A DNA stretch of 64,000 nt, taken from the NCBI GenBank assembly GCA_034440615.1, contig JAOTOM010004342.1, positions 1 through 64,000 on the forward strand, in the 5' to 3' direction. The notes beneath the pieces were generated by a model. That model did no database searches. It was not told the DNA's origin and was given only the letters and a program-made list of their open reading frames with translations. Source of the stretch: Ashinkailepas kermadecensis. Taxonomy: Eukaryota > Arthropoda > Thecostraca > Neolepadidae. The translations under genes and the position numbers were made by a program. This document shows, piece after piece, positions 1 to 13,900 of the stretch (position 1 is the stretch's first letter; every line of letters begins with the position of its first letter).

Positions 1-590
1 AGGAGTCAGCCGCATTCCTCGATGGTAACCATGGCGACTGCCCTTCCCGGGCCTTAGAGATCCGCTGAGAGATGGCCAGTTCGGGTAAGGAATCAGCCAC
101 ATCCCTTGATGCGGCTCGATCAGCCTCATCCTCGATACTGGTCATCTCTGGCGATCGTGGAGGCGACCGTCGTAGCACAATCCATAGCGACTGCCCTTCC
201 AGCCACTCTGCACTGACATGCGCTACCTCCACTCGAACCACAATAGATGCAATCAGCCACGCCGTGGACAAAGATAATAGATATACACGCGTCCTTCGGG
301 CGTGGCCTACCACTCGTTCACTTCCTTCACGCCAATTACGTATGCTTCCGTTTGAAATTTTGCCCTTTCCAAGCGGAGCATAACATGGATTGGATATCGG
401 AATAGATTTGGAATTGGATACTCTTTTAATATAACTATGGTAAGTTGAGTAGATTTTCTATGAACATATCGAAGCTATGTTATTGCTCTGTTTGTTGTAA
501 CAAATCGATTTTCTCATTGTATTGCATTTAGAGTACTGTCTCGTTGTCACTGTATTCAAATAGGCTGTATATTGACCTTCATGGATCCAG
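1..590. other. No recognisable gene; unannotated
   Basis: A GC-richer stretch (1-390) contains an open frame of about 100 codons on the + strand (72-383), rich in Ser, Thr and Arg with no recognisable motif. It has no convincing splice sites or homology, so I do not call it a gene. The rest is AT-rich and featureless. Confidence 0.5.
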
Positions 591-716
591 ATGAGATTAG
601 ATCCAATAATTTCAAAAGATGATTTCAAACAACAAACGGAGTACTCATCTCCACTTGCACAAGCCAAGCGTAATCATCTCCACTTTGTCTTCTGTCGATC
701 TTTTTCTCTTGCTTTA

Positions 717-862
717 TTCTTTCTCTCTGTTTTTCTCATTCTCATTCTCATTCTTATTCTCATTCTTATTCTCATTCTTATTCTCATGTTCATTCTCATT
801 CTCATTCTCATTCTCATTCTCATTATCATTATCATTATCATTCTCATTCTCATCCCGATTAT
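717..862. repeat. Hexanucleotide microsatellite (CATTCT-type)
   Basis: Imperfect repeats of cattct with variants cttatt and cattat. The strand is strongly pyrimidine-rich. Translated frames here are simple Ile/Leu, Phe/Ser or Arg/Met runs and are not genes. Confidence 0.9.
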
Positions 863-1094
863 CATTCCGAAGCCTTCTCGAGCCTTCTCAGAAGGGCGTC
901 TTTTCCCGGCCGGAGGGGCGTCACCTTCCTATGGGGGAGGGCACATTCCTCCAGTGCCCTCTTGTGTCCATCCCGGATTGAGATGGCGTAGACACTCAAT
1001 CATCTGTGACACATGGAAGCAGTCTGCATAACGAGTGTTGTGTGCCGACGGTGATACAGCAAGGGGATGGGTGCACATTAACAAAACGGACAGT

Positions 1095-1665
1095 CCGCTG
1101 CATGGCCAGCGGGCTCACGATGTTGACTTCATTGATTATCCTTTAGCCGCAATGGTGGAACCAAGAACATGGATGCCACATGGTTTCCTCACATGAACAC
1201 CAAGAACATGGACGCCACATGGTTTCCTCACATGGATACCAACAGCATGGACACCACATGGTTGCCACAGTGGGTTGCCACCTCATGGCCGGCGCCTATC
1301 AACCATGGTTGTGGTTGAGGTCACCCTCCACCAGCCGGTCAGAGGCTGTAGCTCATTGGATGTGCTGTTGGAGTTGGCGGCAGCGATGCGCCCCTGGAAA
1401 TGGTCGGCGTGTGTTGATGCGGAACTGCGGGGCCGCAAGCCGGCCGTAAATCGCCACCGAGTCGGCGGAATCCACACCGCTCGGTGCCGCCGGGCGTCTG
1501 TCAGCTGTTGCCCGACTGGGGATCGATCGCTGGTGGTGTGACGTCACCTCGGGGTCAGGTCAGCGCGGCAGGAGTGGCATATCTGGAGGACCTCTGTGTG
1601 TGTGTGTGTGAACACAGGTCGTGAGCGTTGATGACCTGCCCTGCCTTCTGTCCCCGGCCGAAGTG
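1095..1665 (+). repeat. Inverted duplication, arm 1
   Basis: This roughly 550-bp stretch recurs as its reverse complement at 5385-5905 with a modest number of differences. Shared landmarks in order are a segment around 1138-1165, the tandem 'catggacgccacatgg' motifs near 1170-1260, a GC-rich block at 1310-1500, a gtgacgtcac palindrome near 1540 and a GT tract at 1595-1610. The two arms enclose the 85-bp minisatellite, the GA-TA-GA microsatellite and a TIR element. No coding exon is recognised inside it. Confidence 0.85.
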
Positions 1666-2150
1666 GAAGATCTAGAGGCCCTCTGTGTGTGTGTGAACAC
1701 AGGTCGTGAGCGTTGATGACCTGCCCTGCCCTCTGTCCCCGGCCGGAGTGGAAGATCTGGTGGCCCTCTGTGCGTGTGTGAACATAGGTCGTGAGCGTTG
1801 ATGGCCCGCCCTGCCCTCTGTCCCCAGCTGAAGTGGCAGATCTGGCGGCCCCCTGTGAGTGTGTGAACACATGTCGTGAGCGTTGATGGCCGGTCCTGCC
1901 TTCTGTCCCCGGCCGAAGTGGAAGATCTAGAGGCCCTCTGTGTGTGTGTGTGAACACAGGTCGTGAGCGTTGATGACCTGCCCTGCCCTCTGTCCCCGGC
2001 CGGAGTGGAAGATCTGGCGGCCCTCTGTGAGTGTGTGAACACAGGTCGTGAGCGTTGATGGCCCGCCCTGCCCTCTGTCACCAGCTGAAGTGGAAGATCT
2101 GGCGGTGTGAACACAGGTCGTGAGCGTTGATGACCTGCCCTGCTCTCTGT
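1560..2150. repeat. 85-bp minisatellite, about 7 copies
   Basis: The marker gtgagcgttgatg recurs at 1621, 1706, 1791, 1876, 1963, 2048 and 2120, giving a period of 85 bp (87 and 72 in two copies). Each unit includes a short GT tract and the phrase aacacaggtc followed by gtgagc, which looks like a 5' splice donor. The array could therefore be a splice-site-derived minisatellite, but no exon is recognised next to it. Confidence 0.9.
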
Positions 2151-2290
2151 CCCCGGCCGGAGTGGCAGATCTGGCCGATCCCTGGGCCTGTCGGTCTTAT
2201 GACTGGTTGATGGCCGGTCCTGCCTTCTGTCCCCGGCCGGAGTGGCAGATCTGGCCGATCCCTGGGCCTGTCGGTCTTATGACTGGTGCT
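2135..2290. repeat. Direct duplication of about 70 bp
   Basis: The segment carrying ggagtggcagatctggcc and ending ggtcttatgactggt occurs twice in tandem, around 2155-2210 and 2235-2288. It shares its first part with the units of the preceding 85-bp array, so it probably arose from the last unit of that array. Confidence 0.8.
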
Positions 2291-2299
2291 GACGCCTGT

Positions 2300-4383
<2,084 letters not shown>

Positions 4384-5383
4384 ATTAACACGCGCCCTGG
4401 AGGGCCTCTGAAAAATACGCGCACTGGAGAGGGGGGGGGGGGGCGGATTTCGCCCCCCCTAAGATCTCGGCTCCTGTTAAAGCTAGAGAAACGTAATTCT
4501 TAAGGTGGATGTGTACGGTAGTGAACTCTATTGTGTGCAAATTTCATGACCTTAGGTCAATATCCTCAAGGTCAAATTCGGTCAAATATGTCAAAATTGT
4601 ATTGTTTTGCGTGTCTTGGCTTGTCATTGTTATCGATCGCTGTGATTGTCTTTAAATGCTCCACATTGGGCTTCAATGATGTTTTGGACATTACTAATGA
4701 TGCAATACAGATGCTAGACCCGGAATTTGACCTCAGGTCACCTATATAGCAGCACTTTATCAGGTCAGTTACCTGTTCCAGTTACCGGAACCGTGTCGCC
4801 CGCCCGACTGCTCCGTCGGGCGGCTCGGCGCAATCGGCTTCGCGAAGAAAGCAGTGAAGTACATGAATAAAGTATGGAAACGCTTAGGTACACAATGACA
4901 AACAGTAGTTTTTAGGATGTGCAGGGAGTAACGTGCTAAGTGACATCAATCACATGACAGTCATTTGCATTTATGGCAACATTCCATTTGACCAAGTTCG
5001 GTTCCATTAACCTGTCATGAACTTGACCTGACTTGACCTCGGTGACCTAACATGACCTTGAAGCTATACAACATAACAATATACATCAAACAAGTCGCTA
5101 GTGTTGCCAAGAACACTTCCCTTTTTCCCTTCCCTTTTCCCATACGGGAAGCGCACTACGAAATGTTTTGACTTTAACGGCCTCTAACTCGAAATATTTT
5201 CGGATGATTTGCGTTTTTGTTGCTGTAAACGACGCGCCGGACATTTCTATGCATGTACGCAAAAATGGCATATATCGACCGGTAAAATGTGGAGTTATGT
5301 ACGAAAAACCGGACGGGTGGGCGGATTTCGCCCCACCCCCCACCACCCACCCCCACCCCCACCCCTCCAGTGCACGTGTTAAC
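4384..5383. mobile_element. Non-autonomous TIR element, about 1.0 kb
   Basis: The left end reads attaacacgcgccctggagg and the right end is its imperfect reverse complement (cctccagtgcacgtgttaac). Inside both ends lies a G-run followed by cggatttcgcccc, again inverted between the ends. The interior has no transposase frame and is rich in TGACCT/AGGTCA half-sites, especially at 4545-4580 and 5020-5060. Its right end coincides with the edge of the inverted-duplication arm 2. Family unknown; a MITE or foldback element is the likeliest class. Confidence 0.7.
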
Positions 5384-5384
5384 A

Positions 5385-5905
5385 CGACAGAGGGCAGGGC
5401 CAGTCATCAACGCTCACGATCTGTGTTCACACACACACACACACAGAGGTCCGCCAGATATGCCACTCCTGCCGCGCTGACCTGACCCCTAGGTGACGTC
5501 ACACTACCAGCGATCGATCCCCAGTCGGGCAACAGCTGACAGCCGCCCGGCGGCAGCCAGCGGTGTGGATTCCGCCGACTCGGTGGCGATTTACGGCCGG
5601 CTTACGTCCCCGCAGTTCCGCATCAACACACGCCGACCATTTCCAGGGGGCGCATCGCTGCCGCCAACTCCAACAGCACATCCAATGAGCTACAGCCTCT
5701 GACCGGTTGGTGGAGGGTGACCTCAACCACTACCATGGTTGATAGGCGCCGGCCGTGAGGTGGCAACCACGTGTGGCAACCATGTGGCGTCCATGCTGTT
5801 GGTGTCCATGTGAGGAAACTATGTGGTGTCCATGTTCTTGGTTCCACCATTGCGGCTAAAAGATAACCAACGAAGCCAACACAGTAAGCCCGCTGCCCAT
5901 GAAGC
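5385..5905 (-). repeat. Inverted duplication, arm 2
   Basis: Reverse-complement copy of 1095-1665. The match includes part of one unit of the 85-bp minisatellite (the GT tract and the gtgagcgttgatg marker, here as its complement at 5405-5445). The arm is abruptly bounded on the left by the TIR element ending at 5383. Confidence 0.85.
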
Positions 5906-6059
5906 ACGCCCAACGAGCTACAGCCCCCGATCGGCCGATGAATCGGACGTCCTGGTCGCGACAACCTCCCCGCGACTGAACACAAACGGGTGTGTGTCAG
6001 ATGACTTGTGTGGCCATCGCGGTCAGCTGGCCACTGAGCTGAGCCACCTGCGCCGCCAG

Positions 6060-6212
6060 AGGCCAGTGGCTGCGGCCGACGGCCGGCCACGACTCGCCCG
6101 ACAGCGGCCCCGGCGTGGGCCGCCGGCGGATCTGGGCCCAGCTGCTGGACCGCGTGTTCGACAACAGCGACCGGCGCCACTTCGGCCGCGGACTGGCCGC
6201 CAAGCTGTTCGG
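6060..6212 (+). CDS. RHBDF-like: iRhom exon A (basic cytosolic segment before TM1)
   Basis: Encodes [18 protein letters not shown] then [14 protein letters not shown]. This aligns with the conserved basic stretch just before TM1 in animal iRhoms (RGKRIASK... in vertebrates). The exon ends in phase 2 before the donor gtacgt at 6213. Two acceptors in the same phase are possible: after 6059 (gccgccag) or after 6104 (cccgacag). The start is therefore uncertain by 45 bases. The last bases and the donor are copied in the 36-bp array that follows. Confidence 0.8.
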
Positions 6213-7942
6213 GTACGTGCCGACGCCACCCGGACGCCGACTGTTCGGGTACGTGCCGACGCCACCCGGACGCCGACTGTTCGGGTACGTGCCGACGCCA
6301 CCCGGACGCCGACTGTTCGGGTACGTGCCGACGCCACCCGGACGCTACTTCTTATTTTGCTTCGATTTTAAGAGGAGGTCGTAACTGTGGAACGACGGCG
6401 CCATCTATGATGAGATAGCAGCGCCATCTACATAGTTGTTTTTAGGCGACGCTTTGCATGTGCAGGCAACGGTAGAAAGGAAGGAGCGTCGCCTTACCTA
6501 GCAGATCAACAAAGATGTAACCAAGGGGATGCAGGAGCAACCCCAAGTCTGAATGGCCTCTGCGGGACCTCTCAGACCTCGAAGCAGTGGCCTATAAGAC
6601 TTTTAAGCCCCAGTAGTGCCTTTTCGGGGTCCCGGCATCCAAAAGTGGCAAAGGAGGTGGTCACCCCATCCCCTGAAGGTAAGATGAGCCCCAGAGGGCA
6701 TACTAAGAGCCTACATACTAAAAGCCTACATACTAAGAGCCTTTCATACCTCCAGCGGGAGCCCTAAGGCGATCCGAGAGGGGCGGAGTAGGGGGCCTCG
6801 TCCCCTTCTGGAGATGTAGGAGCCCAGAGCACCTGCTAAGGGTCACGCAGGGACCTCACCGAACTCCAGCGGGGCCCCCAAGTTCGACGATGGATGGCCA
6901 CTCTCTTCCGTGGAGATTTGAGGGGCCAATGGTGCCCGCTAATGGCACCGCGGGCCCTGAACACATCCAAGAGGCCCGGAGGTATCCGCGAGGGGATACA
7001 ATAAGCACGAGGGGTGGGAACCTCTCTCCCGGAGGTAGTGAGGCCCAGAGAACCTGCTATGGACAAAGCTGTAATACGGCGTGTCAGTGCTAGGGGCTAA
7101 AGATATATCACGGCGTGTCACCGCCAGAGGCCACGGCTGTAACTCGGCGTGTCACCACCAGAGGCCACTGCTATAATACAGCGTGTCACCGCCAGTGGCC
7201 ACGGCTGTAACTCGGCGTGTCACCGCCAGAGGCCACGGCTGTAACTCGGCTTGTCACCGCCAGAGGCCACGGCTGTAACTCGGCGTGTCACCGCCAGAGG
7301 TCGGACGTGGCGGTCGTCGGTGGCGTCCCGTGCGGACGTTGCGTCCCAGCTGGACGACCTGGAGGACCATCGACCCTACTTCACCTATTGGGTGACCACG
7401 GTTCAGGTGCTCATCCTGTGCATTTCGCTCGCCTGCTACGGCTTCGGACCTGTCGGCTTCGAACTGCAGCAGCAGAGCGGCAAGGTGAGCACAGCATGAC
7501 GCAGGAACATCCGTGCAGGAGATGGCCACTGTGCACTATGCGTGATTAACTGTAAATGAGGTCGTATGAATGATAAAACAATATGCTACCGATCTCGGTC
7601 AATAAACTAATGACTGCTACATAACACATGCAGTCGATGATGCGCCCTAAAGCTTCCCCCTCCCCAATGGCTAATGACTGGTACCGATGTAAACATGTGA
7701 GTTATGACTCAGGTGAGAATTAGCCCGATGAAATAAGCTGAAGGAATATTGAACCTGGCATTGCAGCGAAGGAAAGTGTAAGACTCGGTCTGTCGTTTTC
7801 AGGTGCTGGATACAAGTCTTTCCTTGCAACAAGTGGACTACTGGGAACCGCCGAATCTGTGGCTTGGGCCGAGAGCAGTGAGTTAGGAGGTTGAATATTA
7901 GGTGACCAGAGTCCGTTGTGTGTCGCATATATATATATATAT

Positions 7943-7974
<32 letters not shown>

Positions 7975-10900
7975 TTATATGTGTGTGTGTGTGTATGTGC
8001 GTGTATGGGTACGCATCCGTCCGTATGTCTGTATCTCTGTCTGTCTGTCTGGCAGACGGTGTGGAGCGATGACCCTGAAACTGTGCTGAGAGGTAGCCAG
8101 CTGTGCTCAAGCAGCCGTGGTGGGATTATTTCCTTTTTTTGTATGGCATCTAGGCAGTCTCTTTCCAGTCTTTGGTCGGAATTCAACCACATGTGCTAAT
8201 TCACCATGTATCGGACATTTATCGTGGGGGTAGAAGGAGGGCGAGGGGAGGCTCCTTGATGTGTTGAAAAATATGAGCCGAGCCCTTTTCATGTCTAATA
8301 TGAGCTGAGCCCTTGTCATGTCTAATATGAGCTGAGCCCTTGTCATGTCTAATATGAGCTGAGCCCTTGTCATGTCTAATATGAGCTGAGCCCTTGTCAT
8401 GTCTAATATGAGCTGAGCCCTTGTCATGTCTAATATGAGCTGAGCCCTTGTCATGTCTAATATGAGCTGAGCCCTTGTCATGTCTAATATGAGCTGAGCC
8501 CTTGTCATGTCTAATATGAGCTGAGCCCTTGTCATGTCTAATATGAGCCGAGCCCTTGTCATGTCTAATATGAGCTGAGCCCTTGTCATGTCTAATCTGT
8601 TAGCGCATCCTCATTTTCTACTTGCCCATGGACTTCTGGAATATCATTGTCTATTAGACCTAGCTTAATGACGTTGTCACTCGTGACGAGCTTCCTGATA
8701 TCTGCACCGTCCCTTGGCCAGAATTTCCTTGACCCCGGTTCCTGACCCAGTTGAGCTCGGCCGATTTGTGCGGTTTGTTGACCCATGAGTAAATGGAGAC
8801 AACATTTTTTGTGTTCTCGGGTGTTCTTGAGCAGCACTGGACCCGTTGCTCCTGGCGACCCCAAACTGTTGGCACCTTCACACGTTCAGCTTTGTTATGT
8901 CTTGGGAGACAAACTAGATCAAGTTCACTATGGCCACCTCAATATAACGTCAGGATTTGACTCGCCACAGGTGGCCACACTTCGCCACTAATGATCCGAC
9001 TAATCGAATATCAAGATTAATGAATTCGGGAAATTGAAGACATATCTGCGCATGGTTGACATGCATCTAGGTGCGCCAGGTTATTCTGGCCCACCCGTGA
9101 CCTGATTAAAAATCATGCTAGGCCAAATGAGGTATGCTTTGCATTCGTTATTTTCTAGTATTTTATGTGTTTACGACCAAGCATCCTCAGGTAGTTGGGT
9201 GACCTCAGTTGCATGGGCCAATGTTCGTTTTCAAAATGTTCAAAAGTATGCTCAAAATCTCGTTTCAATTTCCCACTGCGAAACCGGACGCCGAATTAGA
9301 ATTCATTACTGAAAGCTATTCTGCAGTGATCCTAGACCATCAAACCGGATTAATAACTGAATGAAAAACATGCTAATACAGCCTCGGTTAAGTAGCATGA
9401 TATGTTTCGAGGTACAGCTGAAACTTGGTAAGACATACTGTTAATTCATGCTGATTTTCTTACCGAGAGTGTAGTTTGCGGGACAAATATATCCCGCGTG
9501 GAGCAGATTCATACAAATGCGCAATGACCTCATGCGATCTCAATTGACCTTGACCTGGTTTGACCACACATATGTAGCGCACGGAAATGACAGTTGTTGC
9601 CAATTTTCCATAGGCATGCACGCTGACAAACCGTTTGACCTATACACTTTATGCAGCTAAACATATTTTCAGGAACATTCGAACTGTATTTGCCTTTGGC
9701 TCTGACGTCACCTAAGACCTCGAAGCAAGAGGAATTATATCTGACCCGCTAACACTGTACATTCACTACTCATGATTTCATATCGATTAATTCGTCGATT
9801 CCGAAGTGACTAGAGTGTTGAATATTCCCACAGTGACTGGGCTACGAGAAAATAATGCACCGATTCCAACCCAGACTGGCAACAGTATGCTCCATGTCCT
9901 GTTGTGGCGACACACGACTCGCATATTGCGTCCTGATCCTCCGCCGGCTGCCGGCTCAAAGCAGCACAGCATGCTGCTTTGATGCTTCACGTTTATTTAT
10001 GTGCTATGCACCTTGGTTTCACACATTAGTGGAGCCTGCCTCTTTTGTTGATTTGTACAAATATAAAACATAAATACAACAACTGTGCATGTGTTTGTGG
10101 CAGTCGAGGTATCTCACTGTGTAGGGCTGAGTTATGCTGTCACAGGCCACCGCACGGCGCAACACACACGCAACTGATGCATTCTGGTGGCAGACACTAT
10201 AAATGGCCACACACACACACAAGCGGCCTTGTGACAGGCCATAGCTTCGACATCACGTGTTGCCATAGCAACTGCACACCATGTGACGCAACATCTATCA
10301 CAGGCAAGTGCCACTCGGCCCGAAATATCCTCTTCAAAATATCACCCGCATAACATCGGTGTGTACATTGAGCGGCATGGCCTGGATGAGACACGACTTG
10401 GCGTGACCAGCACGTGTCCGACCTTGGCAGGCCGACCTTATCCACCTGGGCGCCAAGTTCGCGCCGTGTATGCGCAGCGACGACCGGATCGGCCACGAGA
10501 TCGCCCAGCAGCGCAGCACGGAGCAGGAGACCGCCTGCTGTATCCGCAACGACAACAGCGGCTGTGTGCAAGCCACCCGAGCCAGCTGCAGCGTGAGTAC
10601 AGACAGACAGGGACAGCTGCAGGGTGGGTACAGACAGACACGGACAGCTGCAGTGTGGGTACAGACAGACAGGGACAGCCGCAGCGTGAGTACAGACAGA
10701 CAGGGACAGCTGCAGTGTGGGTACAGACAGACAGGGACAGCTGCAGTGTGGGTACATACGGACACGGACAGCTGCAGTGTGGGTACAGACAGACAGGGAC
10801 AGCTGCAGGGTGGGTACATACGGACACGGACAGCTGCAGTGTGGGTACAGACAGACAGGGACAGCTGCAGCGTGGGTACAGATGGACAGGGACAGCTGCA

Positions 10901-13900
10901 GTGTGGGTACAGACAGACAGGGACAGCTGCAGCGTGGGTACAGGTGGACAGGGACAGCTGCAGTGTGGGTACATACGGACAGGGACAGCTGCAGCGTGAG
11001 TACAGACAGACAGGGACAGCCGCAGCGTGAGTACAGACAGAGAGGGACAGCTGCAGTGTGGGTACATACGGACAGGGACAGCTGCAGCGTGAGTACAGAC
11101 AGACACGGACAGCTGCAGCGTGGGTACAGACAGGGACAAGGACAGCTGCAGCGTGGGTACCGACATGAACAAGGACAGCTGCAACGTGGGCACAAGCAGA
11201 CACGGACAGCTGCAGCGTGGGTACAAACAGACACGGACAGCTGCAGCGTGGGTACAGGTGGACAGGGACAGCTGCAGTGTGGGTACATACGGACAGGGAC
11301 AGCCGTAGTGTGGGTACAGGTGGCCAGGGACAGCTGCAGTGTGGGCACAGGTGGACAGGGACAGCTGCAGTGTGGGTACAGACAGACACGGACAGCTGCA
11401 GTGGGAGTACAGACAGACACGGACAGCTGCAGCGTGGGTACAGACAGGCACAGGGAAAGCTGCAGCGTTGGTACAGACAGGGACAAGGGCAGCTGCAGCG
11501 TGGGTACAAACAGACACGGACAGCTGCAGCGTGGGTACATACAGGGATAGGGACAGCTGCAGCGTGGGTACAAACAGGCACGGATAGCTGCAGCGTGGAT
11601 ACAGGTGGACCTGAATATATGTAGTTTGGGTACAGGTGGACAGGGACAGCTGCAGTGTGGGCACATACAGACAGGGACAGCTGTAGTGTGGGTACAGGTG
11701 GACAGGGACAGCTGTAGTGTGGGTACAGACAGACACGGACAGCTGCAGTGTGGGTACAGTTGGACAGGGACAGCTGCAGCGTGGGTACAGGTGGACCTGA
11801 ATATCTGTAGTGTGAGTGCAGGTGGACAGGGACAGCTGCAGTGCGGATACAGGTGAACAGGGACGCAGTGTGGGTACAGGTGAACAGGGACAGCTGCAGT
11901 GTGGGTACATACAGACGGACATCTGTAGTGGTGGTACAGGTGGACAGGGACAGCTGTAGTACGGGTACATACAAACAGGCACACCTGTAATGGGGGTACA
12001 TATGGACAGGGACAGCTGCAATGTGGGTACATACAAACAGGGACAGCCGCTGTGTAGATACAGATGGACAGGGACAGCTGCAGTATGGGTACATACAGAC
12101 AGGGACAGTTGCAGTGTGGGTCCATACAAACAGGGACAGCTGTAGCGGGGGTACAGATGGGCAGGGACAGCTGCGGTGTGGATACAGGTGGACAGGGACA
12201 GCTGCAGTGTGGGTACATATAGACAGGGATAGCTGTAGTGGGGGTACAGGTGGACAGGGACAGCTACAGTGTGGGTACAGGTGGACAGGGACAGCTACAG
12301 TGTGGGTACAGTTGGACAGGGACAGCTGCAGTGTGGGTACAGGTGGACAGGGACAGCTGCAGTGTGGGTACAGGTGGACCTGAATATATGTAGTGTGGGT
12401 ACAGGTGGACAGGGACAGCTGCAGTGTGGGTACATACAAACAGGGACAGCCGCAGTGTAGATACAGACGGACAGGGACAGCTGCAGTGGGGCCGCGGTAG
12501 CTCAGTTGGTAGAGCGTCGGACTCTTGATCGCAAGATTGTGGGTTCGAATCTCACAGTCGACGGCATTTACCGAGTCCACTCGCGACCAATCGGCGTAAG
12601 AGGTTGGCGACGCTATATAACCTAGCGGTTGAATGCGTCGTAAAAGAACCCATGACACACACACACACATACACACGGACAGCTGCAGTGCGGATACAGG
12701 TGGACAGGGATAGCTGCACTGTTGATAATGTGGACAGCAACAGCTGCACTGTTGGCACAGACGGCGTTCCAGGCAAACTTGAAATGTCCTGCAGGATCCC
12801 TATGATGTACTGTGAGATATCGAGCATCATGCGGAGCAGGACAGGCACATTTACGTAATTAAGTGCTGTGCAGTGCTGTACAAAGTCATACAGGACAACA
12901 CAAAAAAGTGGACTGCTTTGTGCCATATAGGACAAGCCCACGAAATGCACCAGGTAAAGTATGGAGCTTCACTGTGTGGTGCCGCACAGTGTCTGGATCA
13001 GAAAGTCACAGTGGGAAAATGCAACGAACAAAAACATGAGGATTCAAAACGTCAAATTGTTGAAGATATTAGACATGGCCGAATCAAAAGGTGGTCCAGG
13101 ATTCATTTTTAATCCTCATAATCCTGCCGAATCTTTTGCGGTGGTGTGGGCAGTTCGCAATGGCTGCAAACAGGAGCAGAATTGCCGAGGAATGTCCTGC
13201 AGCATTTGTCGCCGGCGTCGGAAATCATGCGAGACATAGTAGTCATGTAGGATTGTTCTGCATCTCTGGGTTATGATGCCGCAGGTTTTGACTCCGAAGG
13301 GTACCCAGTATTTCACAAATGTCACCGGTGTAGATAAGGCGTATCGGGGGTGAATCCAGGAATCCAGGTCGAGAGGGGCAATCTGGCAGCACTTCTCAAA
13401 GGGTTCAAGTGCAAAAGTTTGTTTTTGTGTATTCAGTGTAAAATACACTGTGGAATACTTCCAGAAGTGCGATGTTCTGTTCAGTTGTGTCGAGAACAGT
13501 GCAGATCAGCCTGCCAATTGTAGCTGTTCGTGCTGGCTATTACGATATGGATGCAGGATAGCGGCAGCTACAGTGTGGAATTCACACTGTAGCTGTATGT
13601 ATGGATCCACACTGTGGATACATACAGACAGGGACAGTTACAGTATGTGTGCGGGCAGATAAGGACGGTTGCAGTGCGAGTACATACCTATGGAATAGTT
13701 AGCATTGCGTTGTGATTGCTATTTGTTGTCCCTAAAGCGATCTTAGGCATCTGCCATGCACGGTCGCTGTAGTGAAAGAGGGCTGATGGTGATTATGGTG
13801 ATTATGTAGCTGATTATGAAGGACAGTGATGGTGTTCAGAGGGTGTTGGCCCTAGCAGCAAGGGAAGCTTCCTGGAACGGCGCTGGTGACATTCAGATCG

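Noticed and set aside
12490..12565. Functional tRNA-Lys(CTT) gene
   Set aside because: The A and B boxes are good, but the anticodon stem has two mismatches and the acceptor stem does not pair; a SINE body and CA tail follow.
10197..12676. Minus-strand open frames of 563-780 codons rich in Cys, Pro and Ser
   Set aside because: They are translations of a 31-bp tandem array that stays open in all frames; the + strand there is an iRhom intron.
13116..13448. 110-codon minus-strand ORF inside iRhom intron 4
   Set aside because: Single open frame without recognisable family, splice sites or supporting context.
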